Assembly: GCA_029931535.1 (NCBI GenBank)
Contig: JAQPZY010001048.1
Coordinates: 580,001 to 644,000 of the forward strand
Length of the DNA: 64,000 nt
Direction: 5' to 3'
From: Margaritifera margaritifera
Taxonomy: Eukaryota; Mollusca; Bivalvia; Unionida; Margaritiferidae
The notes under the pieces are model-generated. The model did not search any database and had not been told where the DNA came from. It worked only from the letters and a program-made list of their open reading frames with translations. Every line of letters begins with the position of its first letter. Positions within the stretch are counted from its first letter, which is position 1. A program made the translations under genes and the position numbers. This document shows positions 35,482-47,709 of the stretch, piece by piece.

Positions 35482-35597
35482 CTTAGAGAAATATGTGGAG
35501 GCAGTGCTCCATTGGTCCAAGGACAATCCCAAGGCATCAATACTATCACATCCCTTACAAGCACCAAAACTTCAGGTGAAGCAGTGTGCATTCTCAT
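35482..35597 (-). other. Exon-like segment of unknown gene
   Basis: On the minus strand an acceptor (CTTTTATTTCAG|) precedes ATGAGAATG, and 116 open bases (MRMHTASPEVLVLVRDVIVL...) end at donor AAG|GTAAGG. It sits in the VCPKMT intron on the same strand. The peptide does not match methyltransferase motifs. It could be a cryptic exon or an exonised repeat. Confidence 0.3.
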
Positions 35598-36194
35598 CTG
35601 AAATAAAAGGGTAAATACTTTAAATCATATAGATTCATATAATTTATATTGGTCCTACACACACAATTAAAAAAAAATTGGCTTAAGTCAGGCACAGGGT
35701 GAAAAAAAAATTTGTGTCAAGTTTTAAACCTTTTAAATTTTGCTGTAAGAAATTATTAAATCAGTCATACTTACACTTGCATAAAGACTGAGGGCTAATA
35801 TAATATTTCACACTAAATGTTGTCTTTATTTTCATAAACAAGCACTGAAAATGTGAGTTTTTATTTCTTCAAATGTTATGTATGGCGTAACGGAGATAAC
35901 TGAATGAAATTCATAAGGTGTGGTATTTGTATTTCCTCCAATATATTATCCATGTAATATAAATTAGTTCATGAAAACATGTATTAACTTGCATGTAATT
36001 AAATTATCCAGAAATAAATTATTAATAAAGTGTAGAACCTAAAATTGAGGCTTCTATATATAGTGGAGACCTTGAAAGTGATTTAATTTTGCTCTCATAT
36101 ATGAGAAGGCTACCTCATATCAAATAGTTTATGTTCTCTAGAATGCCGATATGTAGAGTCCAACCTTCCGTAAATATGCCAATATGATCCCATG

Positions 36195-36590
36195 CTATTC
36201 TGGATTCTTGCGATGGGACTCAAAGTTTGAAGAACAGTGTGGACTTGAATGGAAGGAATGGGCAATATGTGACAAATGTTGTTACCATTCAGAAATGTTT
36301 GGCCTTATAGGAGGAAATTCCAAAAGAAACAGTTGGATAGAAATAAATATGATTAATTGAAAGTCAATAGAGAATTATAAATGGGCACATGCAAGTGTCA
36401 ATGGGAAATGCTGACTTAAAGAAATTGCTTTTGTCTGATGATATTCCTGCTACTTCTACAAAAGGGAATGCAACAGAACTTATCTGTATCAATTGCGTGA
36501 AAAATTTCAAGACAGGAAAGTGTTCAAAAAGGGGCAATTATTGCATGACAATACAAAGAAAGTGCGAAGGAAGACCATATCTACAATAAG
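36195..36590 (+). pseudogene. Fragment of a repetitive Cys-motif protein, probably from a mobile element
   Basis: The frame WKEWAICDKCCYHSEMFGL followed by NSKRNSW, then (after stops and a frame change) MQVSMGNADLKKLLLSDDIP, resembles a recurring invertebrate repeat protein. That protein has a CxxCxYxS... block, then a KRGRKAA-type block, then LQVGL...LRKLLLS..IPAPS. I cannot name the superfamily with certainty. Several stops indicate decay. Confidence 0.35.
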
Positions 36591-39343
36591 TTACTTAAAT
36601 TTACTCATACCAACATATCCTATATGATACAAAGTAATCTAGAACAACTGAAGGACCTTCTTTGAGCCCTATAGTGTTCTCTATCCTGGTTTATGGCATG
36701 CTTTTCAAGAAGCAGATAGTTACTGTTTATACATGATTTATCATAATATGGAGGTAAAATTGGTTATATTTGTCCAAAATCATCCACATTGTATCAAGAT
36801 AACTTACTTTGTTGCATGTATGACAATCTCTGAGCTGACTCCACTGATATAAGACCATCAAGACATACAAATCTCTGTCTGCCATAGCCATCTGTATAAA
36901 ATGCGTCCTCCAAAACCAATGTGTGTTATTTTCTGAAGAATTTATTCATTTTCTAGCTAAAAGTCTGTCAATATTTGACCCAAACTTCTAAATATCCATT
37001 GTTTTTGCCAAATGACACTATGATAGTTTATAAATGGTGCCTACATGTACACGTTACTATGGATACACTGCGAGGCTGGTATTCCCTTTAGGTATCACGG
37101 TACCAATTGTTTTTCCATAGACCTTAATGTTAATGTTTCGTGAAATAAATACACTTTTTCTCCTACTTTAGCATGCATGTCACACACTGTCATAGAGAGC
37201 AATATTAGATTGTCAATTTGACAGTGATAGAACCAGGTTCTCCACTGCATTTAAGAGAGATAACTCTGCTGGAACTAGACAGGGGTAAGAGTTATCCGGT
37301 CACAACAGACACATTTTCAGTGATGTGTTTCACATTTTAAAAAAATCATAACAAATAAACAAATTGATCTACAAACGAATTAACATAATCTCACATGTTG
37401 CTAAGAGACTCAACTTTTTTTTCAGCCAGACAGAAACTACAACTCTTACATAATACACCAATCACAGCTAGTTTTGTTGTTTATTTCTGAATACAATGTT
37501 CCATACACCTTAAGCTCCGCTACACCTGGGCTTGCGCAATTGGTACCCCGTGATGCCAATAAGAGTAGGGGAGAGTGTTACCATTAGTTTCCCCCTTTCT
37601 ACTGATAGAATCAAGTGCCTGTACCATCAAACCATCAGTAACTATGCTCAAGCAAGGCGGAATAACTCTAAGCAGCTTTTGGAAAATACAATTGGACCTG
37701 GAGTTCAAAACAGGTCTATTTTTGCACCATACCTTCTACTCACATGATCACTTCTTGCATGGAAATATGGGTATGTATGCAAAGTAAAATCCCCCAATAT
37801 TGCGTATCTGGCCTTATTACAATTTTAGCGCACATTTTAGGGTGAGTATAATCATTTAAATCTGCGCTAAACACATACATTTTTAGAAAGAGCAACATTT
37901 GAAACCTTTCTAAAGATATTTGTGAAAATTTTAACTGATGCGCCTTGCCTGATATTGAGTTTTGAATTAAGTGGTCAGGCTTGTCATCCAAACCAGAAGT
38001 TAGATCGTCAACATGGCGGAAGTAGTTTGTGACGTCAATTTTACTGGCTCAAAAATATGTTACACTGCAAAAGTATGTCAACTTTTGGACCAAAATCAAA
38101 ACAGAACTATTTCATAACTTTTCAATCACCAGATATATGATTTTAATACAACTGATAGCCAACTTAAAGAGTCATTAACTGCTGGGTTGCTCCTTTGGCG
38201 ATTGCTACCGCCAACCTATAGAGTGTTGAACACGAGTTTACCCCTTCGCCATCTAGGGGATGTGTTGTTAAGTATTTTCTTGACCTTTAACTTACTACTC
38301 TGTTTTCAGGTATGGTAACACACATTTAGTTCTTTGATTCGCCTGGATTATGCTTTTATATATTTTGGAGTAAATCAAAGCAAGGTGAATTCTAATGTAC
38401 AATTGAGGATGATTTACCCCAAATTACTGTACATCTGTACATAGGAACAAAATGGGGATATATGTTTTCAGCATTGTTTTGTTCACTTGTACAAATGTAT
38501 GAATATGACAGCATTAATTTAGTTTAAGGCATTATATAAATTTTTATGTTTTGACATTTGCAAATTCCCCTTTATTGACGAGAAAACTGATGATCTCCAA
38601 ATGTTGAAGATTTTTACTGCATGCTATTTTTAGATTTCAGCTTTTGGTTAACTCCTGGAATAATGTCTTAGGGTTTAATTGGGGGAAAATATAAATATGT
38701 AATAATGAGACCCCGGTAAATCCCAAAAAGTTAATATTACTCCTGAAAATGCATTTTTCAAAATACCCTGAGCATAGCTAAAGTTAAAGTCATACAGGTC
38801 ATATATGCATTCAGTACCAACTATTTCAGTTAACAGGTGTCGTTTTTTAGAATTTGATTACACATACGTTTAAATGGCAATTATTCACTTTATTTGGATC
38901 CTCATACATCCATATTCCTTTGGAAGGTCATTATTTACATGCCCAGATAAACACATACGTCAACCTAGAAGTGTCATCCAGTACAAACAGTACTGTATGT
39001 CACACGCTGTGATGTCACAATGAAAGCTACCCATGTTGAAAAATAAATTCGTACTATCATATATTGTGCCAATTAGACTCGACGTGCTCTTATCTTGACC
39101 CAGTTTAGCACCTGGCCCCCAGTGTAGAAGTCCATAGCAATCAATAATTTTCGTCTGAAGTTTCTTGATGACAGTTAAGGTGCAGAGCATTAAATAATCA
39201 TGATTGAATAGACTTGGATAAAACAGCATTAGTATTAAATTTTAGAACAACAATTAATATTTAATTTAAGATAAGTAAATGCCTGTACATGACCACACTG
39301 ACATACACTTTATGATCAGCTCTGCTACCCTATTCTAGCACTA

Positions 39344-39625
<282 letters not shown>

Positions 39626-39703
39626 TCATAGTCGAAGGCAGCAGCAGCAACAACAATAATAGCAATTATAACGACAGAAAAAAAAATGATATAATAATAG
39701 TTA

Positions 39704-39724
39704 TAATAATAATAATAATAATAA

Positions 39725-39755
<31 letters not shown>

Positions 39756-39815
39756 AAAAATGAGAAGATGAACGAGCAGGAGAAGTATAAAGGATTATTA
39801 TTATTATTATTATTA
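39704..39815. repeat. (AAT)n(AAG)n and (ATT)n microsatellites upstream of VCPKMT
   Basis: AAT repeats run into AAG repeats (39704-39760) and then, after GAGCAGG, ATT repeats at 39795-39812. They lie about 200-300 bp upstream of the VCPKMT start. Confidence 0.9.
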
Positions 39816-39819
39816 ACAA

Positions 39820-42000
39820 CTTTGAGATAAATTGCACATATCAAAATGTTTGAGATATTGATTGCTTTGAAATTATAAAAGGACAACAAAAAGAAAGACA
39901 AAAAACAACAAACGAAAAACAACAACAATAGAACATAAAAGGATAGATAATTTGTATCAATATGAGGATTTTCCTTCATGAGATATTTGCTTATAGGTGG
40001 GTTTTCGCAACGACCACCAGAATGTAAAATTAAATTAAGTCACTATACTTAAATAATGAACATAAGTGTGTTGAATTATTTAAATAAAACCGTTTCAGTA
40101 ACATCGTAATAATATTACTTAAGCACATAATATGTTTAGGACTTTAAAAAGTTAGCATTGAAAAGGCCATGAAGAAATATAATAGAAGTTCATGAGTTTG
40201 ACTTGACAAGTAAAAATAAATATATTTTGAAAGAAATGTAGGATCAAATGGAGAAAATGCATTGGCGGGGCGAGGGGGGTTGAATAGGGGTAATTTCCCT
40301 AGGGAGCAAAGCGATGGAGGAGCCGTCATGTTTCGTTCTGTGTGTGTGTGTGTTTTTTTAAAAATAATTATTATTATTTATTTTTTCATTATAAACAGTA
40401 AACATGACCTGATCTCATTACCCTCGCCGCTAATATAAATCAATGTATTTTGCAAATATTTTACACATAATTAACTGCGAATGTCGGAAAAAGTAGTGCC
40501 AGTGGGATGAGCTAAATTCATTTTCTTTTGGTTCATACAAGTATAAATCAAAGAAATTCAATCGGATTGCCTGAATCGTAAAGATAGAAAAATGTAATTA
40601 ATATACAATGACACTCATTAAGCAGAATATTCTGCTTTGACAAAATAAATAAATAAATAAATAAATAAAAATATGATGGAAACAAATGCGCTTAATGCCA
40701 AATATACTATTTATAACGGAATGTCCAGCTTCTTACCCGAACATAAATATTCCGGCAACAAACGTGATTGTTTCCTTGATATATCCTTCTTTCCGCAAAG
40801 ATATTTTCATTCAATGAAGTTTTAGTCTTGCCGGAAATATATCCGAAAATATTATGTAAGCACTTTATTTCAAGAGAAATTAATTTTCAATTTAAGAAAT
40901 ATGTATGTGATTTCAAAAATATTTACGATAATATTGAATACAAAACTATAGATGCATATTTCTGACAAACTCTGTTCATATATACATGCTGATTTGACAA
41001 CGACATGACAATAACTCCTCCTAAATTCAGGCATTATATTTTACAACATCAGATTCGTTACGACAGCAAAATGTCTGGAAACGAACTTGGCCTTTGAAAT
41101 GAGAATTGTCTGTGGTATATTTTATCTTTATTCAATCGAATGTTCCTGATGTAGCCTTTATAAAGAGTGATGAATACAGATCAAGAGACAGTTGGACACC
41201 AGGATGCTGACCTGGAGACTTCACCTTCTGGACAACACAAAGGAGGAAGTTGTTAAGGAAATTATGCCATATAAAATGAGAGAGAGAGAGAGAGCAACAC
41301 ATAATCGTATGAAACACAAATGTGTATAAATAAGTCAATTGCAAAAGAAATGTATAGGTCACAACATAAGTATGGATATGACTCAATCTTCCACATGAAC
41401 CCTGTTCTGGGCATGGCAGAGTGAATACAGGAGAGGAGGAGGTACGGGTGAGCCTAGATTCGCTACTGAACTTGATTTGGCGGACGTGATGTGTACGTAA
41501 GTTACAAAGGTACAACAACATTAGAATATATTTATTTGATTTTTATTATTGTATGTTTAGATAGTATTAATTTTACTAAGGTTCAATTATAATTCTTCAA
41601 GAAAAGTAGCCCATAGCGAGTTCACATAAGTGCATACTTATTAGGCATACATAAAAGGTTGTAGAAGAACAAGTTAAGATCATTTTTTGTTGAGAGTTTA
41701 AGATCAGATCGGCTGGGTAATTATGACTCAGTTATATCAGTTTTTGACCCAAGGACTTCTGAATTATCTTCTTAGCCACCACCTGCGATTCATATCACTG
41801 GTGTCTTTGTTGAGCGCAGGCTGTAAAAAGAAACATTGTTTGTGTAGTATGAGTTTGAAACATTAATAATATTGTCTTATACCTGTCCGTTTAGAGATTC
41901 TTGTATATCCATGTATCTGAGTGTCTGTAGATTTGTCTCTCAAAAGATTCGTGGATTTATCTCTTTATATACCAACCCACCGATGAACCTTCCCACCTTT
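39820..42000. other. Non-coding stretch with no recognised gene
   Basis: AT-rich, with a short (AAAT)n at 40640-40668 and a short (GA)n at 41280. A 129-codon minus-strand frame (41521-41132) has no recognised domain and spans the GA repeat, so it is not called as a gene. Confidence 0.4.
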
Positions 42001-42140
42001 CTTTGTGGCGGTTTTGTGCCTATCTCTTTTTTCTCTCTATGTCTCTAACTTTCTGTCTGCCTATCGACCCATCTATCTATATACTTACCTACATACCAAA
42101 CAACCTACCTACGCTGTACCTATCCTCATACGTCCCTTCT

Positions 42141-42142
42141 AT

Positions 42143-42202
<60 letters not shown>
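42141..42202. repeat. (TATC)n microsatellite
   Basis: About fifteen TATC tetranucleotides. Confidence 0.95.
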
Positions 42203-42404
42203 AATCTGAGATATTCTGAGATTCTGATAATACTATCTCTACAAATGTTCACGTCAAAGAAACTAACATCCACCTACATGTGAATATTCGTCTTGTCATC
42301 CCAGGTCATGTAAAAACGGTATACCTTATTGTCAATCGAAAAGATACCGACGTATCATTTCAGACGATTTTCAATTACAAAATTCTTTGAATGAATTATA
42401 AACA

Positions 42405-43160
42405 TATTTCAATCGCAGGAGATATCATATACATGTAATAGAGTCTGCTTTGAGTAAAGTCTGTATTTTTACCCAAAATGATGCTTTAAATACAGCAAAA
42501 TGTACGAAAGAGAAAAATATAATTCCATTCATAATACAATATAATCCTTCATTGCCAAATATAGGCCTTACAGTTAATAAATATTGGAGTCTCCTCAACT
42601 TATCAGATAAAAACAGCGTAAACACACTTTACAAAACCAAGCCAATTCTTGCTTATAGAAGACCTAGGAATTTACAAGATCGTTTGATCAGAACTAAACC
42701 GACAGAAAAATTAAAAGATGTTTTTCATCATCTAAATGCAACAGACGTCGGTGCTCTCAATGTGCAAATATTAGAGAAAGTACCTATTTAAGTAGCTGCA
42801 ATACTAAAGAATTGTTTTCTCTACGTTATAACACTGACTGCATATCAACTGATGTAATTTATTTGATAACCTGTCAAAAATGTAACATACAATATGTTGG
42901 ACAAACACTTCAACAAGTTTCTAAGAGAATGAATAATCACCGCTTTCATATAAAAAAGTGTATGGATCCTGAGTTCTCCTCTTATGTTTCAATACATTTT
43001 AATACAAATAATATCACTCTTTACGTGATTTTTCTTTCATGCCAATCGATATTGTGCACGGAGAAATGAACAGACTCATTAAACAAAGTTACTGGATTAA
43101 TAGGTTAGATACTTTGTATCCCAATGGCCTTAATACTAAGGCATTATATAATATTGTATA
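42405..43160 (+). pseudogene. Penelope-like element: 3' RT end and GIY-YIG endonuclease, decayed
   Basis: The frame starting near 42450 carries IIQYNPSLPNIGLTVNKYW and then KTKPILAYRRPRNLQDRLIR. These match the post-RT linker of Penelope-like retroelements (YNP.LP.I...I.K.W..L, P.LA.RRP.NL.D.L). After a frameshift near 42720 comes the cysteine linker (CNRRRCSQC). Then DVIYLITCQKCNIQYVGQT (about 42854-42910), the GIY-YIG nuclease core, with downstream R.NNHR and HFN residues. A second frameshift near 43020 precedes [21 protein letters not shown] and the stop near 43160. The RT palm is absent, so the copy is 5'-truncated as well as broken. Confidence 0.8.
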
Positions 43161-43195
43161 GATTTTTAGTGGAGGAATTGATATGCTGTATACAT

Positions 43196-43198
43196 GTC

Positions 43199-43273
<75 letters not shown>

Positions 43274-43375
43274 GTGTATATATATACATGTATATGTGTG
43301 TGTGTGTTTGTTTGTATATGTGTATGTATGTTCGTATATATGTGTGTATGTGTGTGTATGTATGTGTATGTATGT

Positions 43376-43418
<43 letters not shown>
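43196..43418. repeat. (TA)n / TATG-TGTG compound microsatellite
   Basis: A pure (TA)n at 43203-43262, then TATG/TGTG-rich sequence, then a second (TA)n at 43380-43417. All frames across it (YIYIYI, CVCVC) are meaningless. Confidence 0.95.
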
Positions 43419-43420
<2 letters not shown>

Positions 43421-43620
43421 TTATAGAAATACGTAGTTGTATGTACGACTGTTTGTCTCTACATTATAATTTCATTGTCAGTTTTCATTAGAGACTCATG
43501 TATCTTTCTGATCCCGTTATACATATGACATTTTGATGATAAAGCATATAATGTATGACGTTATGTCAATGACGTAATTGTTTATAAATATATAGACGTC
43601 ATCCGTTTCTTTCAAAAACA

Positions 43621-43669
43621 TTTTGTGCCTGAAGAAGCATATAGTAAATGCGAAACTAGTCGCACGAAG
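43621..43669 (+). ncRNA. Hammerhead ribozyme motif of the Penelope-like element
   Basis: The conserved core is present: CTGAAGA at 43629-43635 and GAAA at 43652-43655, followed by CTAGTC with the GTC cleavage triplet at 43659-43661. Helix II forms between GCAT (43637-43640) and ATGC (43648-43651). Helix I forms between TTTTGTGC (43621-43628) and GCACGAAG (43662-43669), eight pairs including two G-T. Helix III is minimal (C56-G59), as described for Penelope-element hammerheads, which are thought to act as dimers. Its place about 460 bp after the GIY-YIG ORF, on the same strand, fits the element's repeat region. Confidence 0.75.
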
Positions 43670-43710
43670 TTATCGGCGTTTGTGTTTTTTTTTTATATTT
43701 CAAAACAAAC

Positions 43711-43716
<6 letters not shown>

Positions 43717-43772
<56 letters not shown>
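43717..43772. repeat. (TA)n microsatellite
   Basis: About 27 TA dinucleotides, 50 bp after the hammerhead motif. Confidence 0.95.
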
Positions 43773-43774
<2 letters not shown>

Positions 43775-43776
<2 letters not shown>

Positions 43777-45020
43777 CCTATTTATCTCTACATCGTTTGA
43801 AACAATATAGACATTGTACAATCAAGGTCATCTAAATGACAGAAGAGCAACAAAAGATATACAAAATGTTTCTGTTCAGATTCTTGACACACATCATAGG
43901 ATTAATCACAGATTCCACCATTTTCTCCAAAAGTAGTAGGACAAACATATCAGGTACTCTACCGGAACAAAAGAGAATATTTTCACAAAGTTACTCATTG
44001 TCGTCTCTTTTTCCGTCCACGATTTATTTTAGATAAACTTCCAGCAGAGCTTTATCATCATTCAGGTATCTTCTGCGTCTGTCAATGTCTGCAGAAATGA
44101 ATGTGTATTGGTGTGTATACATTTCAGGAAGGATATATTGTACAAAATCGCACGAGGAGATTCCAATGTGAACCAGGTATAGGGGAATCAACCTTTAATT
44201 TCTAAAAATAAAAATAAATGCGACCCTTGTTATATGCAAGTAGGATACTTCCGCAAAAAAATCAAGCTATTATTAAATAATTAATTTAATTTCGTTGATT
44301 AAACGATTAATGATAATTTATACATTTTAGGCGTCATTTCTTAAAAACTGCAGTCTAATTTACCTATTTTTTGTTTGGAAGGGAATGATCCGTTTTGATG
44401 TATTCCTCCAGATATCGAACCAGCTCGCGATGTGTTACGAGTCCTATCAATGAGTTTACACACTCACTTAACATAAACGGGCAAGAAATATCCATGATTA
44501 TTTCATATAATTCAAAATATCGTGCAAATGGCTGGTACCACTACAATGCGGAAATGACGGGGCAGAATTGGTATGTCCCAACAAACTTTACATGGTAGCG
44601 CTGTCTCTCCAGAAAGAAAATCCAGTATGTTGCAAATGAAATAGTGATACAAGTACATATAGAGGTGTTTAGAAAATATCCAACTGGAGTAAAAACTTTT
44701 CGATTCTTTTATTAGAGTGTCAAGTGCAAAGATCCTTATACTTATGAAAAATATTCCGTGGAACCCGATGTCTCATCTGCATTCGTTCACAAATGTATTC
44801 ACACGGTATCTGACTCGCAAAATATTTAACACAAACCTTTAGGAAAAAAAATAACATTAACGCTGCTGATATCGCTGTCGGAAAGGGAAAACATATGTCT
44901 CGTCATGCTTATAACTTGTAAGATAAGAATCAAAACTTTATTTTTCCTTAGTAACGTTTCAAATCTAAAGCTTGTTATACATATCCCATGACTCAGAGCC
45001 TGGATTCTTTTCTACAAAGG
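43775..45020. other. Non-coding stretch with no recognised gene
   Basis: Short frames only, and no recognised motif. Confidence 0.4.

Positions 45021-45021
<1 letters not shown>

Positions 45022-45080
<59 letters not shown>
45022..45080. repeat. (TC)n microsatellite
   Basis: About 28 TC dinucleotides. Confidence 0.95.
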
Positions 45081-45083
<3 letters not shown>

Positions 45084-46001
45084 CCCCCACCCCTTCACGT
45101 TATTTATTTGAACCTAAACCCACTAGGAAATGGATTTAATTTTAAATGACATTGTATTAATTGTTTTGTGGACTCCGCGTATCAATTGTTGTTTATAGTC
45201 CAACTCATTTTCAATAAAGCGGATTTAATGTACTGTCAGTCAGTAAAGCATATTGTATGTGGTATCAGATCAGTCAATAAAGGATATTGAATGTGGTGTC
45301 AATCAATAAAGCGCGTTGCATGAAGTGTCAGTAAAATAGTCGAAGCAGTAAAGTTATAATAAATTGGAAGTGCTTTTACTTTATTTTATCTCCCCATGAT
45401 GCTAACTTCTTCGGCATATACTGCCTGCGTGTTTTCTTTGTTAATACATACCCCTTGCTCTGTGTTGCTCTTTGTAATTAGGTTCGTGGTTAATATTAAC
45501 CACTTTGAGAATGCAGAAAATCCCATTTTTGTGTAGCTTTTGTTGTTGTTGTATTTGTTTCTTCTTCTTGATCATACAATTCAATAAAAATCTTATAATA
45601 CAAATACTGTTGGATCATCCCTTGTACATTCTGATTTTTATTTTGCTTGTTACTTCCAAATAATCACTTTTGGTTCTTGCTGGGAGGCGCAAGTCATGAG
45701 ACCGTTGAGAATAGAAATAGTAGAGGACGTCACTATAGACTCAAACGGGGCCCTGTGCTAAATAATGTCAAACAGTTATAGGGCTCTACGGGAATTTAAC
45801 ATAGGCGCCATCTTGGTTCATATGGTTTCTAACAGTGTAGCAAATAGGCGACAGTCTGTACTCGAAGACGGAAAAACCATATTACGTCATAGGTTTATCA
45901 TATGGGGTGAGTCTGTCTGTTTGTAATAGTGTACCAATAAGGTGACGGTCTGCACTCAATAACGGAAATACCCGATAATGTAAAACGTTTCAACAATAGG
46001 A

Positions 46002-46002
<1 letters not shown>

Positions 46003-46039
<37 letters not shown>
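46003..46039. repeat. (GT)n microsatellite
   Basis: About 18 GT dinucleotides. Confidence 0.95.
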
Positions 46040-46040
<1 letters not shown>

Positions 46041-46093
46041 TAAAACAGAGATAGAGAGCAAAAAAGACTGTGTGTGTGTATTTCAGATTGAGC

Positions 46094-46098
46094 GAGCG

Positions 46099-46149
<51 letters not shown>
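46094..46149. repeat. (GA)n microsatellite
   Basis: GAGC repeats pass into about 25 GA dinucleotides. Confidence 0.95.
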
Positions 46150-46153
<4 letters not shown>

Positions 46154-47653
46154 AAGATTTTTTAAACAAACAAGCCAACATAGGTTTCAAAGTCAACAAT
46201 TTTTAATATGACCCACGAACTTAAAATGAAGAGGAAGGATAAGGGCATGTCCCTCCCTATTTCATGTACAAAAGATGAAACATCAACATAGTTACAATGG
46301 TGACAACGTTGTAAACTCAGACAAGATTTCCAATGGGTGGAAAGTTTATAGGGACAAACAGGAAATTAACATGGGAAGATTAATGGTCGCAAGTTTATAA
46401 GGACAAAGAGTCGAAAGTTTATGTAGACAAACGGGAACTTCACATGAAGCCTCGATGTTGAAAGGTATGTTTTTTTAACAGTGTATTGAAGTTGTGTATC
46501 TTCACTGACGTCTTGGTTGAAGTTTACTGGCCCGCAAGTACGCCGTTTCGTTCTGATTGACCTAGCCACATGAATATCATCTTTAGCTATTTTGAGCATT
46601 GTGTACACAATAAAATATTGTCAAATGATAGCAGTAAATTTTTTCCACAACATATCATTTGGTTCAAGCCATACAGTAAAAAATAATACCTATGAATTTG
46701 CCAAGCTAAAGATTGTTTGTACTGTAACATATTTCACACCACGCTAAATATTGAACTGTAACATTATCTGTTCGCGGTTAGAAACCGAAAAAAAAAAGAA
46801 AAAAATCACTTTGACATTTTGACATGCACAAATTGCGAAAATGCTACTGTATTGGGTGAGGGTCAGTATATCAAGGCATTTTGACATACATGAAGTATGA
46901 AATCGCTACTGTATTGAATGACTGTCGAAGGGACTGGACTCTAATCTGGAGATGAGTGTTTTGAGATATAAAGAGAGTGTTAAATAGGGATTGGTAAACG
47001 ATAGAAAAGTATCACGCCATTTTTGTTCTTTTATTTTGAGGTATTATAGGACAACGAGAAATTAACATTAGGGCACCCTATTTTTATGAGTTTCTAAAGA
47101 CAATGATAAATCCTAAGTTAGAAACGTTCATTGACAAAAGTTTTCATTGATAAGTGTCTGAAAACCAGGGATATGGTTTGTAAAAGTGTAGCAATAGATG
47201 ACGGTCTTCACATGAACATAAATGTTGTATGACGCCATAGGGGTATCATGTATGGTGAGTTTGTCTGTTTTTTAACAGTGTTGCGTGTGTTTGAAGAGAA
47301 ATGCAATGGGTTGAAGTTTTATCAACCGGGAAAATATGAGTTTATATGCACTCTAAATTATTTTAAAATTTTGTTAGCGTACTACGAGCCAAAAGTTTCA
47401 TTCATCAATTTTGTTACAAAGTTTAGTAAAAACCATCTTAGATTGGTAAATACACTGACCAGCTTTTATTATTCCCAAGGTCACTATAATTGTGACAGTT
47501 GGAAATATATTGTTTTAAATCTAAGCAAAGAGTGTTTTAGCAAAAATGTAATGTACGAGAGAGAGAGAGAGTTAAAACACAGTTATCTACTATACAGTAC
47601 CAAGTTTATTTAATATCCAACCTTAACAAGATGACTTACTCAACAGACCATAA

Positions 47654-47705
<52 letters not shown>
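47654..47705. repeat. (ATT)n microsatellite
   Basis: About seventeen ATT trinucleotides. Confidence 0.95.

Positions 47706-47709
<4 letters not shown>

Larger units (their letters stand above)
45770..47275. repeat. Dispersed ~85-bp repeat units around a 1.2-kb spacer
   Basis: A phrase of the type GTAATAGTGTA(G/C)CAA.(T)AGG(T)GACGGTCT..AC, then CGTCATAGG..TATCAT.TGG.GAGT.TGTCTGTT, occurs at about 45830-45925, again at 45926-45985, and at 47175-47275. The third copy lies beyond unrelated sequence with GT and GA microsatellites. Fragments (GGGCACCCTA, AACAGGAAATTAACAT) recur between. Confidence 0.5.

Noticed and set aside
41132..41521. A 129-codon minus-strand ORF
   Set aside because: It spans a GA repeat, and no known family or splice signals support it.
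43124..43491. Overlapping ORFs rich in Tyr-Ile and Cys-Val
   Set aside because: They are translations of TA and TG microsatellites. The same applies to 14036-14266, 17301-17625 and 43623-43835.
47248..47613. A 121-codon plus-strand ORF
   Set aside because: AT-rich, no recognised domain, no splice context, and it ends in a GA repeat. Probably chance.
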